Shown here in pieces: positions 34,022 to 43,369 of a stretch of DNA of 64,000 nucleotides (the first letter of the stretch is position 1; the number at the start of each line of letters is the position of its first letter). The notes beneath the pieces are model-generated. The model was not told the origin of the DNA. It saw only the letters and a list, made by a program, of their open reading frames with translations, and searched no databases. This DNA is from Streptococcus australis ATCC 700641 (GTDB lineage Bacteria; Bacillota; Bacilli; Lactobacillales; Streptococcaceae), in NCBI RefSeq assembly GCF_000186465.1, contig NZ_GL636091.1:1498981-1562980 (forward strand), read 5' to 3'. The position numbers and the translations under genes were made by a program.

Positions 34022-34204
34022 TTATTTAGTGCGCATTTCACCTTGGGGGAAATAGGTTCCTTCAGGCATATCATTGATAATGACATGAACTGCAGATTGG
34101 GGAGCACCTGTATTCCGAACGACAGCCTCGGTTACTTCCTTGGCCAAAGCTTTCTTTTGTTCCAAGGTGCGCCCTTCGAATAAATCAATACGTACAAATG
34201 GCAT
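34022..34204 (-). CDS. 4-oxalocrotonate tautomerase family enzyme
   Basis: Small tautomerase of 60 residues (DmpI/YwhB-like). After removal of Met the catalytic Pro is N-terminal (MPFVRIDLFEGRT). The helix EQKKALAKEVTEAVVRNTG and the strand VHVIINDMPEGTYF with a basic C-terminus complete the family pattern. A strong AAGGAGGTGAT ribosome site precedes it. In streptococci this gene sits alone and its substrate is unknown. Confidence 0.92.
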   Translation of the reverse strand: MPFVRIDLFEGRTLEQKKALAKEVTEAVVRNTGAPQSAVHVIINDMPEGTYFPQGEMRTK

Positions 34205-34372
34205 TGCATCACCTCCTTCATAAATCTTAATCTTATTTTATCACATTTTACATAAAAAGGAGGAGTCTATGTAGATGCTACTAGTATAGATTCAATAACC
34301 ATATAAAAATTTTTTACCAATATTTAGTACTACCTACTTACATAGCTTCAGGAATTATGGTATAATTAATTT

Positions 34373-34435
34373 GTGAGAAGTGGTCTCTCACCATGCGTTT
34401 GTCATTTTGTCAGGGAAATGATAGACGCTTTTTTT
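34373..34435 (+). ncRNA. candidate 63-nt small RNA with two hairpins
   Basis: TATAAT at 34361-34366 (with upstream TG) predicts a start near 34373. The RNA would fold into GTGAGA / TCTCAC (34373-34391), a short CAT linker, and a 13-bp terminator GCGTTTGTCATTT / AAATGATAGACGC with two G-T pairs and seven T residues (34395-34435). No open frame of useful length exists, and tdk has its own promoter 160 bases further on, so it is not simply the tdk leader. The first and last stems are clean and the -35 is poor. Confidence 0.55.
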
Positions 34436-34593
34436 ATTCTCAAATTAGGAAAAATATGTGGCAACCAAGTTAAATTTTTGCGTGATTGAACAAGAGAAAT
34501 GAAGGCTCTATAGGATTCCGAATCATCTTCCTGAGAAAGCTTCCCATACAATGGAGAGTCTTTCTATAAGTTGCCCTAATTTACGGCCCGTGT
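34436..34593 (+). other. non-coding stretch with long-range pairing upstream of tdk
   Basis: No coding frame. AAATTAGG (34442-34449) and GGCAAC (34460-34465) can pair with CTAATTT (34576-34582) and GTTGCC (34570-34575), closing a loop of about 100 bases. That loop contains GATTC/GAATC and GAAAG/CTTTC hairpins. It ends where the tdk promoter begins. Confidence 0.4.
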
Positions 34594-34599
34594 TATAAT
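34571..34599 (+). promoter_or_regulatory. tdk promoter
   Basis: TTGCCC (34571-34576), 17-base spacer, TATAAT (34594-34599), with a second overlapping TATAAT at 34599-34604. Confidence 0.7.
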
Positions 34600-34634
34600 A
34601 TAATGAAACACATTTTAGAGAGATCAGAAGGAAA

Positions 34635-35219
34635 ATGGCACAATTATATTATAAATATGGGACGATGAACTCGGGGAAGACCATCGAAATTTTGAAGGTG
34701 GCCCATAATTATGAAGAGCAAGGTAAAAGCGTGGTCATCATGACCTCTGCGATCGATACGCGCGATGGATTTGGAGTTGTTTCTAGCCGGATTGGTATGA
34801 AACGGGAAGCCATCGCAATTGAAGACGAGACAGATATCTTCGGTTATATCCAAAGTTTGGAAGAGAAACCCTACTGTGTCTTAATCGATGAAGCTCAGTT
34901 TTTGAAACGTCACCACGTCTATGATCTTGCCAGAGTCGTCGATGAACTAGATGTGCCTGTCATGGCTTTTGGCCTCAAAAATGATTTCCGAAACGAACTC
35001 TTTGAGGGTTCTGAACATTTGCTGTTGCTAGCGGACAAGATCGAGGAAATCAAGACTATCTGCCAATACTGTTCTCGAAAAGCGACCATGGTCTTGCGCA
35101 CGCAAGCCGGGAAACCTGTCTATGATGGAGAGCAAATCCAGATTGGTGGGCATGAGACCTATATCTCGGTTTGCCGCAAACATTATTTTAATCTGGACAT
35201 TCCAACTGAAAGCGTCTAG
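34635..35219 (+). CDS. tdk: thymidine kinase
   Basis: Phosphorylates thymidine with ATP in the salvage route. It has 194 residues of the type II (TK1-like) family. The P-loop is [15 protein letters not shown] is the catalytic acid motif, and the lasso region carries zinc cysteines (CQYCSRKA and VCRKHY). AGAAGGAAA precedes the ATG. The order tdk-GNAT-prfA-prmC-sua5-GNAT-glyA that starts here is the conserved streptococcal one. Confidence 0.95.
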   Translation: MAQLYYKYGTMNSGKTIEILKVAHNYEEQGKSVVIMTSAIDTRDGFGVVSSRIGMKREAIAIEDETDIFGYIQSLEEKPYCVLIDEAQFLKRHHVYDLARVVDELDVPVMAFGLKNDFRNELFEGSEHLLLLADKIEEIKTICQYCSRKATMVLRTQAGKPVYDGEQIQIGGHETYISVCRKHYFNLDIPTESV

Positions 35220-35240
35220 AACGTTTTAGAGAGGATAAAA

Positions 35241-35720
35241 ATGTCTATTTGTTTAAAATATATTACAATAGAGAATTATTTTGACGTTTTAAATCTAGAA
35301 GTTCATCCAAACCAAAGGAATTTTATTGCATCCAATTCCATTAGTTTAGCTGAAGCCTATGTATATGATAAAAATGGTGATTTTATAGCTCCCTTAGCAA
35401 TTTATGATAAGGAAGTATTAGTTGGTTTTGTTATGATTGCCTATGACCAGAAAATTGGGATCAGCAAGGGGAACTACTTGTTATTTCGTTTTATGATAGA
35501 TAAGCGATTTCAAGGTTTAGGCTATTTTAAACCAACTATGGATGCAGTCATTGACTTTGTTCGAACAGAGCCAGCTGGAAAAGCAACAAGTCTTTGGTTA
35601 TCATATGAACCAGAAAATAAACATGCGAGATCTTGTTATCTCCATTATGGATTTAAAGAAACTGGCCAAGTCATAGAAGACGAAATTGTAGCAATCTATG
35701 ATCTAACAACCAAGAATTAA
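35241..35720 (+). CDS. GNAT-family N-acetyltransferase
   Basis: Acetyltransferase of 159 residues, close to the polyamine/BltD-like branch. The acetyl-CoA motif is FRFMIDKRFQGLGYFKPTMDAVI, and ENKHARSCYLHYGFKETG is the C-terminal signature. The acceptor is unknown. It lies 21 bases after tdk, with GAGAGGA as ribosome site, and ten bases before prfA. Its codons are more A/T-rich than its neighbours, though its position is conserved in streptococci. Confidence 0.85.
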   Translation: MSICLKYITIENYFDVLNLEVHPNQRNFIASNSISLAEAYVYDKNGDFIAPLAIYDKEVLVGFVMIAYDQKIGISKGNYLLFRFMIDKRFQGLGYFKPTMDAVIDFVRTEPAGKATSLWLSYEPENKHARSCYLHYGFKETGQVIEDEIVAIYDLTTKN

Positions 35721-35729
35721 GGAGCAAAC

Positions 35730-36809
35730 ATGAATATCTATGATCAACTACAAGCTGTGGAAGACCGATACGAGGAGTTAGGAGAGTTATTGAGTGACCC
35801 AGATATGGTCTCTGATACCAAACGCTTTATGGAGCTTTCAAAAGAAGAGGCTTCCACTCGTGACACGGTGACAGCCTACCGAGAGTACAAACAAGTCCTT
35901 CAAAATATCGTTGATGCTGAAGAAATGATCAAGGAAGCAGGCGGCGATTCAGATTTGGAAGAAATGGCCAAGCAAGAGCTCAAAGACGCCAAGGCTGAAA
36001 AAGAAGAGTACGAAGAAAAACTAAAGATCTTACTTCTTCCAAAAGATCCAAACGATGATAAGAACATTATCTTGGAAATCCGTGGAGCAGCAGGAGGAGA
36101 CGAAGCCCAGTTGTTTGCTGGTGACCTCTTGCAGATGTATCAAAAATACGCGGAAAGTCAAGGCTGGCGCTTTGAAGTCATGGAAGCTTCCTACAATGGC
36201 GTTGGCGGGATCAAAGAAGTAGTGGCCATGGTATCTGGTCAATCTGTCTATTCAAAACTTAAGTACGAATCAGGTGCCCACCGGGTACAACGAGTTCCTG
36301 TGACGGAAAGCCAAGGTCGTGTCCATACATCGACAGCAACCGTTCTAGTCATGCCAGAAATCGAAGAAGTTGAATACGACATTGATCCAAAAGACCTTCG
36401 GATCGATATCTACCACGCATCTGGTGCGGGTGGACAGAACGTCAACAAGGTCGCAACAGCCGTTCGTATCGTCCACTTACCTACTAACATCAAGGTAGAG
36501 ATGCAGGAAGAACGGACGCAACAGAAGAACCGTGAAAAAGCCATGAAGATCATCCGTGCGCGTGTGGCTGACCACTTTGCTCAGATTGCCCAAGACGAGC
36601 AGGACGCTGAGCGTAAGTCTACTATCGGTACTGGTGACCGTTCAGAGCGGATCCGGACTTACAACTTCCCTCAAAACCGTGTGACCGATCACAGGATTGG
36701 CTTGACCCTTCAAAAATTGGATACCATCTTATCTGGTAAATTAGATGAAGTGGTCGATGCTTTAGTCTTGTATGATCAAACACAAAAACTAGAAGAGTTG
36801 AACAAATAA
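35730..36809 (+). CDS. prfA: peptide chain release factor 1
   Basis: Terminates translation at UAA and UAG. It has 359 residues. The catalytic GGQ lies in [19 protein letters not shown]. The PxT-type codon recognition region ([20 protein letters not shown]) is present, and the N-terminal domain is helical. AAGGAG lies before the ATG. It is followed by prmC with a one-base overlap, the usual coupling of RF1 with its methyltransferase. Confidence 0.97.
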   Translation: MNIYDQLQAVEDRYEELGELLSDPDMVSDTKRFMELSKEEASTRDTVTAYREYKQVLQNIVDAEEMIKEAGGDSDLEEMAKQELKDAKAEKEEYEEKLKILLLPKDPNDDKNIILEIRGAAGGDEAQLFAGDLLQMYQKYAESQGWRFEVMEASYNGVGGIKEVVAMVSGQSVYSKLKYESGAHRVQRVPVTESQGRVHTSTATVLVMPEIEEVEYDIDPKDLRIDIYHASGAGGQNVNKVATAVRIVHLPTNIKVEMQEERTQQKNREKAMKIIRARVADHFAQIAQDEQDAERKSTIGTGDRSERIRTYNFPQNRVTDHRIGLTLQKLDTILSGKLDEVVDALVLYDQTQKLEELNK

Positions 36810-37645
36810 TGTTGTTGGGACCATTATTAGCCCAGTATGAAGAAGCATTAATAGCCGTTGGAGAGGAAGCAGAAAGCCTCTCCTTCGCATATCGTGCTTT
36901 AAAAAACTGGACCTTTACAGACTTTGTCCTTGCCTTGCAAAAAGAAGTGGAAGTAGAGGATCAGGCCTTACTTGATTCCATCTTTGAGCAGTTGAAACAG
37001 CACATCCCTGCCCAGTATATTATTGGGAGCGCCGACTTTTGTGGCCATGTTTTTACAGTTGATGAGCGAGTGCTAATTCCTAGACCTGAAACGGAAGAAT
37101 TGGTTGCACTCATTCTTGAAGAAAACGACGGGGAACCCCTACGAGTTCTGGATATTGGAACAGGAAGTGGTGCCATTGCCATTAGCTTAGCCCTTGCTAG
37201 ACTTAACTGGCAGGTTCAAGCTAGTGATGTGTCAGAAGAGGCTTTGGAGCTTGCTCAGGAAAATGCTAACCAGCTAGAAGCAGTCGTTGATTTCAAAACT
37301 TCAGACGTTCTGGACCAGATAGCAGGTTCCTATGACCTGATTGTGTCCAACCCTCCCTATATCTCTCGGGATGATCTAGAAGAAGTCGGAGCCAATGTAT
37401 TAGCCTCTGAACCCCACTTGGCTCTCTTTGCAGATAGAGACGGCTATGCCATCTATGAAAAGATTGCTCAGCAAGCACCGAATGTATTAACACCAGATGG
37501 AAAAATCTATCTAGAAATCGGTTATAAGCAAGGTAAGAAAGTAAAAGAGCTCTTTCAAGAGGCTTTTCCCAACAAACGAGTTCGCGTTCTGAAAGACCAA
37601 TTTGGACAGGATAGAATGGTGGTGGTGGACAATGGATCTATTTGA
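36809..37645 (+). CDS. prmC: release factor glutamine methyltransferase
   Basis: Methylates the Gln of the GGQ motif of RF1 and RF2 using S-adenosylmethionine. It has 278 residues. VLDIGTGSGAIAISLAL is the SAM site and the catalytic motif is SNPPYIS. An N-terminal helical domain with FYGHxF-like text (SADFCGHVFTVDERVLIPRPETE) is typical. It overlaps prfA by one base and the next gene by 14. Confidence 0.95.
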   Translation: MLLGPLLAQYEEALIAVGEEAESLSFAYRALKNWTFTDFVLALQKEVEVEDQALLDSIFEQLKQHIPAQYIIGSADFCGHVFTVDERVLIPRPETEELVALILEENDGEPLRVLDIGTGSGAIAISLALARLNWQVQASDVSEEALELAQENANQLEAVVDFKTSDVLDQIAGSYDLIVSNPPYISRDDLEEVGANVLASEPHLALFADRDGYAIYEKIAQQAPNVLTPDGKIYLEIGYKQGKKVKELFQEAFPNKRVRVLKDQFGQDRMVVVDNGSI

Positions 37646-38243
37646 GAAAGAATTAGAAGCTGGTTATGCAGTTGTCTTACCGACTGAAACTGTCTATGGG
37701 CTCTTTGCCAAGGCCTTGGATAAAGCAGCGGTTGATCAGGTCTATGCTCTAAAGCAGCGCCCTCGCGAGAAGGCTATGAACCTCAATATTTCCAGTGAAG
37801 AGGGAATTCGATTTTATTCGAAGAATCAACCACCCTATCTATCAAAACTAATCGCAAGTTTTTTACCAGGCCCTTTAACCATCATCCTTGAGGCTAATGA
37901 AAAGGTTCCAGCTTGGATCAATTCTGGAATGGCTACGGTTGGCTTTCGCATGCCAGCCCATCCAAAGACGTTGGAATTAATTCATAAAACAGGTCCCTTG
38001 ATTGGACCTTCTGCCAATCTCTCAGGGAAAGCTAGTGGAACCCAGTGCCAGCAAATTCTTAAGGAACTTGGCCATGGAGTTTTAGGACTTGAAGATGATA
38101 GCTTTCTAACTGGGCAGGATTCAACTATTCTTGACCTCACGGGTCCTAAAGCTCGCATCTTGCGTCAGGGGGCCATTACACGTTCGGAGATTTTTCAGCG
38201 TGTACCAGAGATTCCTTTCGAGGAGGAAGAAGATGTTACGTAA
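37632..38243 (+). CDS. L-threonylcarbamoyladenylate synthase (Sua5/YwlC/YrdC family)
   Basis: Makes threonylcarbamoyl-AMP for the t6A37 modification of ANN-decoding tRNAs. The product of 203 residues starts MDLFEKELEAGYAVVLPTET. Key motifs are PTETVYGLFAKA, LKQRPREKAMNL, GFRMPAHP and GPSANLSGKASGT. It is shorter than full Sua5 (about 340 residues), lacking the C-terminal domain, so it is the YrdC-like form. The start at 37632 follows GGTGG and lies inside the prmC end. It overlaps the next gene by 11 bases. Confidence 0.92.
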   Translation: MDLFEKELEAGYAVVLPTETVYGLFAKALDKAAVDQVYALKQRPREKAMNLNISSEEGIRFYSKNQPPYLSKLIASFLPGPLTIILEANEKVPAWINSGMATVGFRMPAHPKTLELIHKTGPLIGPSANLSGKASGTQCQQILKELGHGVLGLEDDSFLTGQDSTILDLTGPKARILRQGAITRSEIFQRVPEIPFEEEEDVT

Positions 38244-38664
38244 CCTGTTATTAACAGATGTGGAAGCTTTGTGTCAGATTAACGAGCAAGCATTAGGCTA
38301 CTCTTTTTCTACTGAGAAAACAGCCCAGCAACTAGCTAAACTAACTAAAGATGCTCACCATTTTTTCATCGGGTTTGAAGATAGCGTGACCCAACAACTG
38401 CTTGGTTATGTTCATGCAGAAATTTACCAGTCACTTTACTCGGATCCAGGTTTTAATATTTTGGCCTTAGCCGTTTTGCCCTATCAACAAGGCAAAGGGA
38501 TTGGTAAAACCTTGCTTCAAGGTTTAGAAGTAGAAGCCAATCAACGTGGGTACGCTTTTATTCGCTTGAATTCTGCAGATTACCGCACCGAAGCTCACGC
38601 CTTCTACGAACATGTCGGTTATAGCTGTGATAAGCTACAAAAACGTTTTATAAAATTTATTTAA
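38233..38664 (+). CDS. GNAT-family acetyltransferase, RimI-like
   Basis: Acetyltransferase of 143 residues. The acetyl-CoA loop is [19 protein letters not shown], and the tail has [20 protein letters not shown]. Placement beside a t6A gene and glyA is conserved in streptococci. Protein N-terminal acetylation is a guess from the RimI-like shape. ATG 38233 follows GGAGGAAG and overlaps the Sua5 gene by 11 bases. Confidence 0.85.
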   Translation: MLRNLLLTDVEALCQINEQALGYSFSTEKTAQQLAKLTKDAHHFFIGFEDSVTQQLLGYVHAEIYQSLYSDPGFNILALAVLPYQQGKGIGKTLLQGLEVEANQRGYAFIRLNSADYRTEAHAFYEHVGYSCDKLQKRFIKFI

Positions 38665-38675
38665 GGAGAAGACCT

Positions 38676-39932
38676 ATGATTTTTGACAAAGAAGATTACA
38701 AAGCCTATGATGCGGCTTTATGGGATGCGATTGCAAAAGAGGAAGAGCGCCAACAAAACAATATCGAGTTGATCGCTTCTGAAAACGTGGTCTCCAAGGC
38801 TGTTATGGCGGCACAAGGGTCTATCCTGACCAATAAATACGCAGAAGGCTATCCGGGTCGTCGTTACTATGGTGGGACTGATGTCGTAGACGTCGTCGAA
38901 AACCTGGCCATCGAACGCGCTAAGGAAATTTTTGGGGCTAAGTTTGCCAATGTTCAACCCCACTCAGGTAGTCAGGCCAACTGTGCTGCCTATATGGCTT
39001 TGATTGAGCCTGGAGACACTGTTATGGGAATGGATCTGGCTGCAGGTGGGCATTTGACTCACGGAGCTTCTGTAAGCTTCTCAGGGCAAACTTATAACTT
39101 TGTATCTTATAGCGTAGATCCGGAAACAGAACTCTTAGATTTTGACGCTATCTTAAAACAAGCCCAAGAAGTCAAGCCAAAGTTGATTGTAGCAGGTGCT
39201 TCAGCCTACTCTCACATCATTGATTTCTCAAAATTCCGTGAGATTGCAGATGCAGTAGGGGCTAAACTCATGGTCGATATGGCCCATATAGCTGGGTTGG
39301 TCGCTGCAGGTCTTCATCCAAGCCCAGTTCCTTATGCTCATATCACGACTACGACGACTCACAAAACTCTTCGTGGCCCACGTGGCGGCTTGATTTTGAC
39401 AAATGATGAAGACTTGGCGAAAAAGATCAATTCTGCCATCTTCCCTGGTATCCAAGGAGGACCACTGGAGCACGTCGTTGCAGCCAAAGCCGTTGCTTTC
39501 AAAGAAGCCCTCGATCCAGCCTTTAAAGAATATGCCGGTAACGTGATTAAAAACAGTCAGGCCATGGCTGATGTCTTTTTACAAGATCCTGATTTCCGTG
39601 TCATTTCAGGCGGAACTGAGAACCACCTTTTCCTTGTTGATGTGACTAAAGTCGTTGAAAATGGGAAAGTGGCGCAAAACTTACTGGACGAGGTCAACAT
39701 TACCCTCAATAAGAACTCCATCCCTTACGAAACCTTGTCTCCATTTAAGACTAGTGGGATTCGAATTGGGGCGGCAGCCATCACCGCTCGTGGTTTTGGT
39801 GTAGAGGAAAGCCGTACTGTGGCTGAACTGATGATCAAAACCTTGAAAAACGCAGATAACCCAACTGTATTAGAAGAAGTGCGTGGCCAAGTCAAATCCT
39901 TGACGGATGCCTTTCCACTTTATGAGGACTAA
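38676..39932 (+). CDS. glyA: serine hydroxymethyltransferase
   Basis: PLP enzyme that interconverts serine and glycine with tetrahydrofolate, the main source of one-carbon units. It has 418 residues. The PLP lysine is in [14 protein letters not shown]. The N-terminal [33 protein letters not shown] and [17 protein letters not shown] are all typical. AAGGAG lies before the ATG. It is followed eight bases later by a nucleoid-associated protein gene. Confidence 0.97.
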   Translation: MIFDKEDYKAYDAALWDAIAKEEERQQNNIELIASENVVSKAVMAAQGSILTNKYAEGYPGRRYYGGTDVVDVVENLAIERAKEIFGAKFANVQPHSGSQANCAAYMALIEPGDTVMGMDLAAGGHLTHGASVSFSGQTYNFVSYSVDPETELLDFDAILKQAQEVKPKLIVAGASAYSHIIDFSKFREIADAVGAKLMVDMAHIAGLVAAGLHPSPVPYAHITTTTTHKTLRGPRGGLILTNDEDLAKKINSAIFPGIQGGPLEHVVAAKAVAFKEALDPAFKEYAGNVIKNSQAMADVFLQDPDFRVISGGTENHLFLVDVTKVVENGKVAQNLLDEVNITLNKNSIPYETLSPFKTSGIRIGAAAITARGFGVEESRTVAELMIKTLKNADNPTVLEEVRGQVKSLTDAFPLYED

Positions 39933-39940
39933 ACCATCTT

Positions 39941-40915
39941 ATGGATATTTACGTAAAGAAAGCCATCATTCATCAATTCAGCCCAGATGATACAGAACTC
40001 TATTTAGCAGATAAATTCCTCAATATTACACCAAAAATTGAGGAATACTTGCGTAAAAAGATAGAACGGGTCTATTCTGATGAGGCCAAGACCGGCATTT
40101 TTGAGGAAGATCATCCATTCCTTGAGATGATCACGGATGATCTGCTAGAAACTTCAGTAGCCGTAGCCAACCGCTGGAAAGAAGAATTTATCGTATCTGA
40201 GAATCAAAAGACCAACGATTTGGTGTTCATCCAATTCTCAAAAGAAGGAGTCGACCACTTTGCCTTTCTTCGGATTGCCTTACGGGAAACCTTGACCCAT
40301 CTTGGGGGAGAAGTAGACAATCCAATCAAGCTGACACAAAACAATCTACCTGGTTTCGGAACGGGTGCCGATGAAGCTTTGGTGATCAATCTTCAAAGCC
40401 GCAAGTACCATTTGATTGAAAAACGAATCAAGTACAATGGGTCTTTCTTAAACTATTTCTCTGAGAATCTCCTCCAGGAGCAACCCAAGATTTCACCTAA
40501 AAAATCGATCAAAGAAATCGAAAAAACGGCCCAACGGATTGCTGAGAATTTCCAACAAGATGATTTTCAGTTCCAATCCAAGGTCAAAACAGCTATTTTC
40601 AATCAATTGGAAGAAGAGAATGAACTGTCACCTGAAAAATTAGCCAATGATTTGTTTGATAACAACCTAACGGCTCGACTCAGTTTTGTCGATCAGGTGA
40701 AAGAGACTATTCCAGACCCTGTTCGCTTCGATGAGATTGATGCCAGTCGCCAATTGAAAAAATTTGAAAACCAAAAACTCTCCCTTTCAAACGGAATTGA
40801 GCTTTTGGTCCCTAACCATGTTTACGAAGATGCTGAATCAGTAGAGTTCATCCAGAATGAGAATGGGACCTACTCGATCCTCATCAAGAATATAGAGGAC
40901 ATTCAGAATAAATAA
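39941..40915 (+). CDS. nucleoid-associated protein (NdpA/YejK-like)
   Basis: A 324-residue protein of the bacterial nucleoid-associated family (NdpA/37-kD). It begins [20 protein letters not shown] and contains the [14 protein letters not shown] stretch [26 protein letters not shown] as two consecutive pieces. It has no membrane segments. Its precise role in streptococci is unknown. The ribosome site is weak and overlaps the glyA end. It is followed directly by a lysozyme-like gene that overlaps by one base. Confidence 0.82.
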   Translation: MDIYVKKAIIHQFSPDDTELYLADKFLNITPKIEEYLRKKIERVYSDEAKTGIFEEDHPFLEMITDDLLETSVAVANRWKEEFIVSENQKTNDLVFIQFSKEGVDHFAFLRIALRETLTHLGGEVDNPIKLTQNNLPGFGTGADEALVINLQSRKYHLIEKRIKYNGSFLNYFSENLLQEQPKISPKKSIKEIEKTAQRIAENFQQDDFQFQSKVKTAIFNQLEEENELSPEKLANDLFDNNLTARLSFVDQVKETIPDPVRFDEIDASRQLKKFENQKLSLSNGIELLVPNHVYEDAESVEFIQNENGTYSILIKNIEDIQNK

Positions 40916-41517
40916 TGATGAAACGAATAATAAAAGTTTTCTTTTGCCTCTTGCTCGTCTTTTTCATATACAAGGGCTATCAGATACACCGGGATGTCAA
41001 GCAGGTCATGACTTATCGTACCTTAGTGCGTGAAGTACTGGCTGAAGAAGATACCGGTACGAATGAAGACCTGATTCTTGCTATGATTTATACAGAGACC
41101 AAGGGCAAGGAAGATGATGTCATGCAGGCCAGTGAAAGTGCAACCGGCCAGACAAATTCCATCACCAATAACAAAGAAAGTATCCGGCAAGGGATTCAAA
41201 CCCTCTCTGAGAATCTGCGAAAAGCAAAGGAGAAGGGTGTTGATCGTTGGACTGCTGTCCAGGCTTATAATTTTGGACAAGATTACATTGAATATGTAGC
41301 TAAAAATGGCGGGAAAAATAGTCTTGAATTAGCCCGTAAATACTCAAAAGAAGTGGTTGCACCGAGTCTTGGAAATGTCACTGGTAAGACCTATCTTTAT
41401 CTCCATCCTATTTCATTTTTACATGGCTCAGAGCTCTACGTTAATGGGGGAAATTATTATTATTCACGTCTCGTTGAAATGAATCAGTTCATCATGAAAC
41501 TCTTTTTCTGGTTCTAA
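40915..41517 (+). CDS. membrane-anchored lysozyme-like protein (Pmp23/PvaA family)
   Basis: A 200-residue protein with an N-terminal anchor ([17 protein letters not shown]) and an extracellular lysozyme-like domain (PF13702 type). The catalytic Glu lies in [21 protein letters not shown]. The segment [20 protein letters not shown] is the family's second signature. Pneumococcal Pmp23 occupies the same position after ndpA and helps organise the division ring and peptidoglycan at the septum. It starts ATGATG, overlapping the upstream gene by one base. It has its own terminator. Confidence 0.9.
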   Translation: MMKRIIKVFFCLLLVFFIYKGYQIHRDVKQVMTYRTLVREVLAEEDTGTNEDLILAMIYTETKGKEDDVMQASESATGQTNSITNNKESIRQGIQTLSENLRKAKEKGVDRWTAVQAYNFGQDYIEYVAKNGGKNSLELARKYSKEVVAPSLGNVTGKTYLYLHPISFLHGSELYVNGGNYYYSRLVEMNQFIMKLFFWF

Positions 41518-41533
41518 TACAAACAATCACTCT

Positions 41534-41561
41534 AAACAAGGGAAGGATCCCTTGTTTTTTT
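41534..41561 (+). terminator. terminator of the tdk-glyA-lysozyme run
   Basis: AAACAAGGGA-AGGA-TCCCTTGTTT with seven T residues. Confidence 0.9.
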
Positions 41562-41627
41562 ATGGAGAAAACTGTCATCTGTTTTTAAAGAAGCTGTAAG
41601 GCAGTCTTAAGATAAAAAGGATAAACT

Positions 41628-41666
41628 AAAAAGGAGGCAAAGGGATAAAACCTGCTTCCTTTTTAT
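41628..41666 (+). terminator. hairpin with T run upstream of the DUF1002 gene (possible attenuator)
   Basis: AAAAAGGAGGCA and TGCTTCCTTTTT form a 12-bp stem with one G-T pair and a 13-base loop. It lies 46 bases before the next start codon and after the previous terminator, so it may end a short transcript or attenuate the next gene. Confidence 0.45.
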
Positions 41667-41711
41667 TGTCCGAAAACGTATTAGTATTCTAGAAGGGGTT
41701 ATTGAGAAAGT

Positions 41712-42725
41712 ATGAAACCAGTCAGAAAATTTATTGGATTCTTTATCGCAAGCTGGTTTGCACTCCTTGCAAGCTCTTCAACAGTTTTTGCAGACGCAAC
41801 CATTCAGAAAGTCATTGATCAAAAATATAGCCAACCTGACTATGTCATTGGCTCATCATTGGATGAATTTCAAGTCAAGCAAACCCTCAGTCTCTTGATG
41901 TATAACGAAGAAAAGGAGAAGGAATGGAAAACCATGAATCCTTCTGCTTATACAAGTTTTACTATTGATGAGAACGGAGATCATTATTCCTCCGTTAAAC
42001 TACAGAAACAAGCCAAGAAAGCGCCTATTAGCGTGCACATTGTCACTCCTCAAAATATAACAGAAGTAACAGCGGATATGCATCGCAATGCACTGACCAC
42101 TCTTGGGCTAGAGCATGCGGATATCACGATTGCGTCTCCAATAGAAGCATCAGGCCTGAGTGCCCTTGCAGCGGTAGCATACTCCCTTGAGCAAAATGGT
42201 AGCACCATATCTGATGAAAACAAAACATTTGCTCAGGAAGAATTATCCCTGCTTGCAACCATCTATAAAGACAGTGCCCGTAAAAAAGACTTTCATGAAG
42301 ATAAACTCAATGTAGCTGTCATCGATCTTAAAATCGCAGCGCTAACAGGAAGCAATCAAGACAAAAAGCTCGAGAAGAAAGATTTCCAAAAACTGGTTTC
42401 AAAGATTCTAAAAAACTACCAACTAGAGGACGCTATAACGGATGAACAAACCAAACAATTAGTTGATTTTGCTAGTAAGCTTTCTAATAGTCAGCTAAGC
42501 TCTGATAAAAACCTTGTCAAGTCCCTCAAAGCTCTAAAACAGGATATCATTGAGAAAGCAGGAGATAGCTTTAATACGATTGATACCAAGCTCAATACAG
42601 AAACACTACTGAAAGAAACCAACAAGCTTCCTTTGTATCCTATGATTGGACTGGGAGTCCTGGTTCTCCTTGGAATCGGATTAATGGTTTATCATGTTCA
42701 TCGTCATCAAATCAAGAAGAAATAA
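41712..42725 (+). CDS. DUF1002 (YpuA-like) secreted/membrane protein
   Basis: A 337-residue protein with a signal peptide (FIGFFIASWFALLASSSTVFA), a long extracellular part and a C-terminal helix (MIGLGVLVLLGIGLMVYHV) with a basic tail, so it stays in the membrane. The extracellular part fits DUF1002: VIGSSLDEFQVKQTLSLL and the Ala/Ile-rich VTPQNITEVTADMHRNAL...SPIEASGLSALAAV arrangement. The function is unknown in all bacteria known to me. The ribosome site is GAGAAAG. It follows the lysozyme-like gene as in pneumococci, from memory. Confidence 0.85.
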   Translation: MKPVRKFIGFFIASWFALLASSSTVFADATIQKVIDQKYSQPDYVIGSSLDEFQVKQTLSLLMYNEEKEKEWKTMNPSAYTSFTIDENGDHYSSVKLQKQAKKAPISVHIVTPQNITEVTADMHRNALTTLGLEHADITIASPIEASGLSALAAVAYSLEQNGSTISDENKTFAQEELSLLATIYKDSARKKDFHEDKLNVAVIDLKIAALTGSNQDKKLEKKDFQKLVSKILKNYQLEDAITDEQTKQLVDFASKLSNSQLSSDKNLVKSLKALKQDIIEKAGDSFNTIDTKLNTETLLKETNKLPLYPMIGLGVLVLLGIGLMVYHVHRHQIKKK

Positions 42726-42732
42726 AGATTAC

Positions 42733-42884
42733 AAAAAAGAGGCTGGGACAAAAGTCCTAGCCTCTCAATTGTCTTTGGATTATCGAGCAAGACGCAGTGG
42801 TTGAGTGGGCTCTACTAAGCTGTGCGGAGGTGGGACGACGAAATCGAATTCTAACGAATTACCGATTTCTATCCCACTCTCTTA
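42733..42884. repeat. intergenic repeat, copy B (152 bp, inverted relative to copy A)
   Basis: Reverse complement of the element at 16661-16842. About 64 bases at one end and about 75 at the other are nearly identical, with only a few substitutions. It lacks about 30 central bases present in copy A. It also fills a convergent gene gap, beginning eight bases after the DUF1002 stop and ending on the stop codon of the - strand gene. Confidence 0.85.
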
Positions 42885-43187
42885 ATCTGTTACTTCGATT
42901 GAGAGATAAGGAATACCTAAGATTTTTCCGAAAATACCTAGAAGTGTTTTCATAGCTGATGCTTTAATAACAGCAGTTTGACCAGCTTTTACGATCACTT
43001 CCTTAGAACGTGTGAAGGCTCCTCTTTGATCTACGTAGAGCTTAACCATATCAAGCCCTTCAGGAAGCGGTAGTGTAACGGTTTCGTCTTTGCTTAAGTT
43101 GGCAACACATTCTCCATTGATATAAACGTTTACCTTCATTAATACACCTACAAGGCCAGTTTGACGAGATACGGTAATTTCTGACAT
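42882..43187 (-). CDS. hypothetical small beta-rich protein (101 aa)
   Basis: A cytosolic-looking protein of 101 residues without a signal peptide. The middle (VNVYINGECVANLSKDETVTLPLPEG and the following KLYVDQRG) resembles a small beta-sandwich of the PEGA or DUF2846 kind found in many streptococci. The C-terminus is more hydrophobic (MKTLLGIFGKILGIPYLSIEVTD). TTAGGAG provides a good ribosome site. The function is unknown. Its stop codon coincides with the end of repeat copy B. Confidence 0.78.
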   Translation of the reverse strand: MSEITVSRQTGLVGVLMKVNVYINGECVANLSKDETVTLPLPEGLDMVKLYVDQRGAFTRSKEVIVKAGQTAVIKASAMKTLLGIFGKILGIPYLSIEVTD

Positions 43188-43320
43188 TTGATTCTCCTAA
43201 CTTTATGAATTCCTTACTCAAAAGGAATAGTTTTAAACTATCATAACATAAGCGCTAGATTCATACAAGAGGTTTTTTCATTTGGGGCATTTTGATTATA
43301 AATGCTGTCTTACATATATA

Positions 43321-43353
43321 AAAAAAACGCTGAAATCAATGATTTCAAGCGTT
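43321..43353 (-). terminator. guaA terminator
   Basis: Read on the - strand, AACGCTTGAAATC-ATT-GATTTCA-GCGTT with one bulged base leads to seven T residues. Confidence 0.85.
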
Positions 43354-43369
43354 ATGTTGTCAATTCATT

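Noticed and set aside
41584..41600. CiaR-like direct repeat (TTTAAA-N5-TGTAAG)
   Set aside because: Each half has a mismatch and the -10 that should follow is poor; chance similarity in AT-rich DNA is likely.
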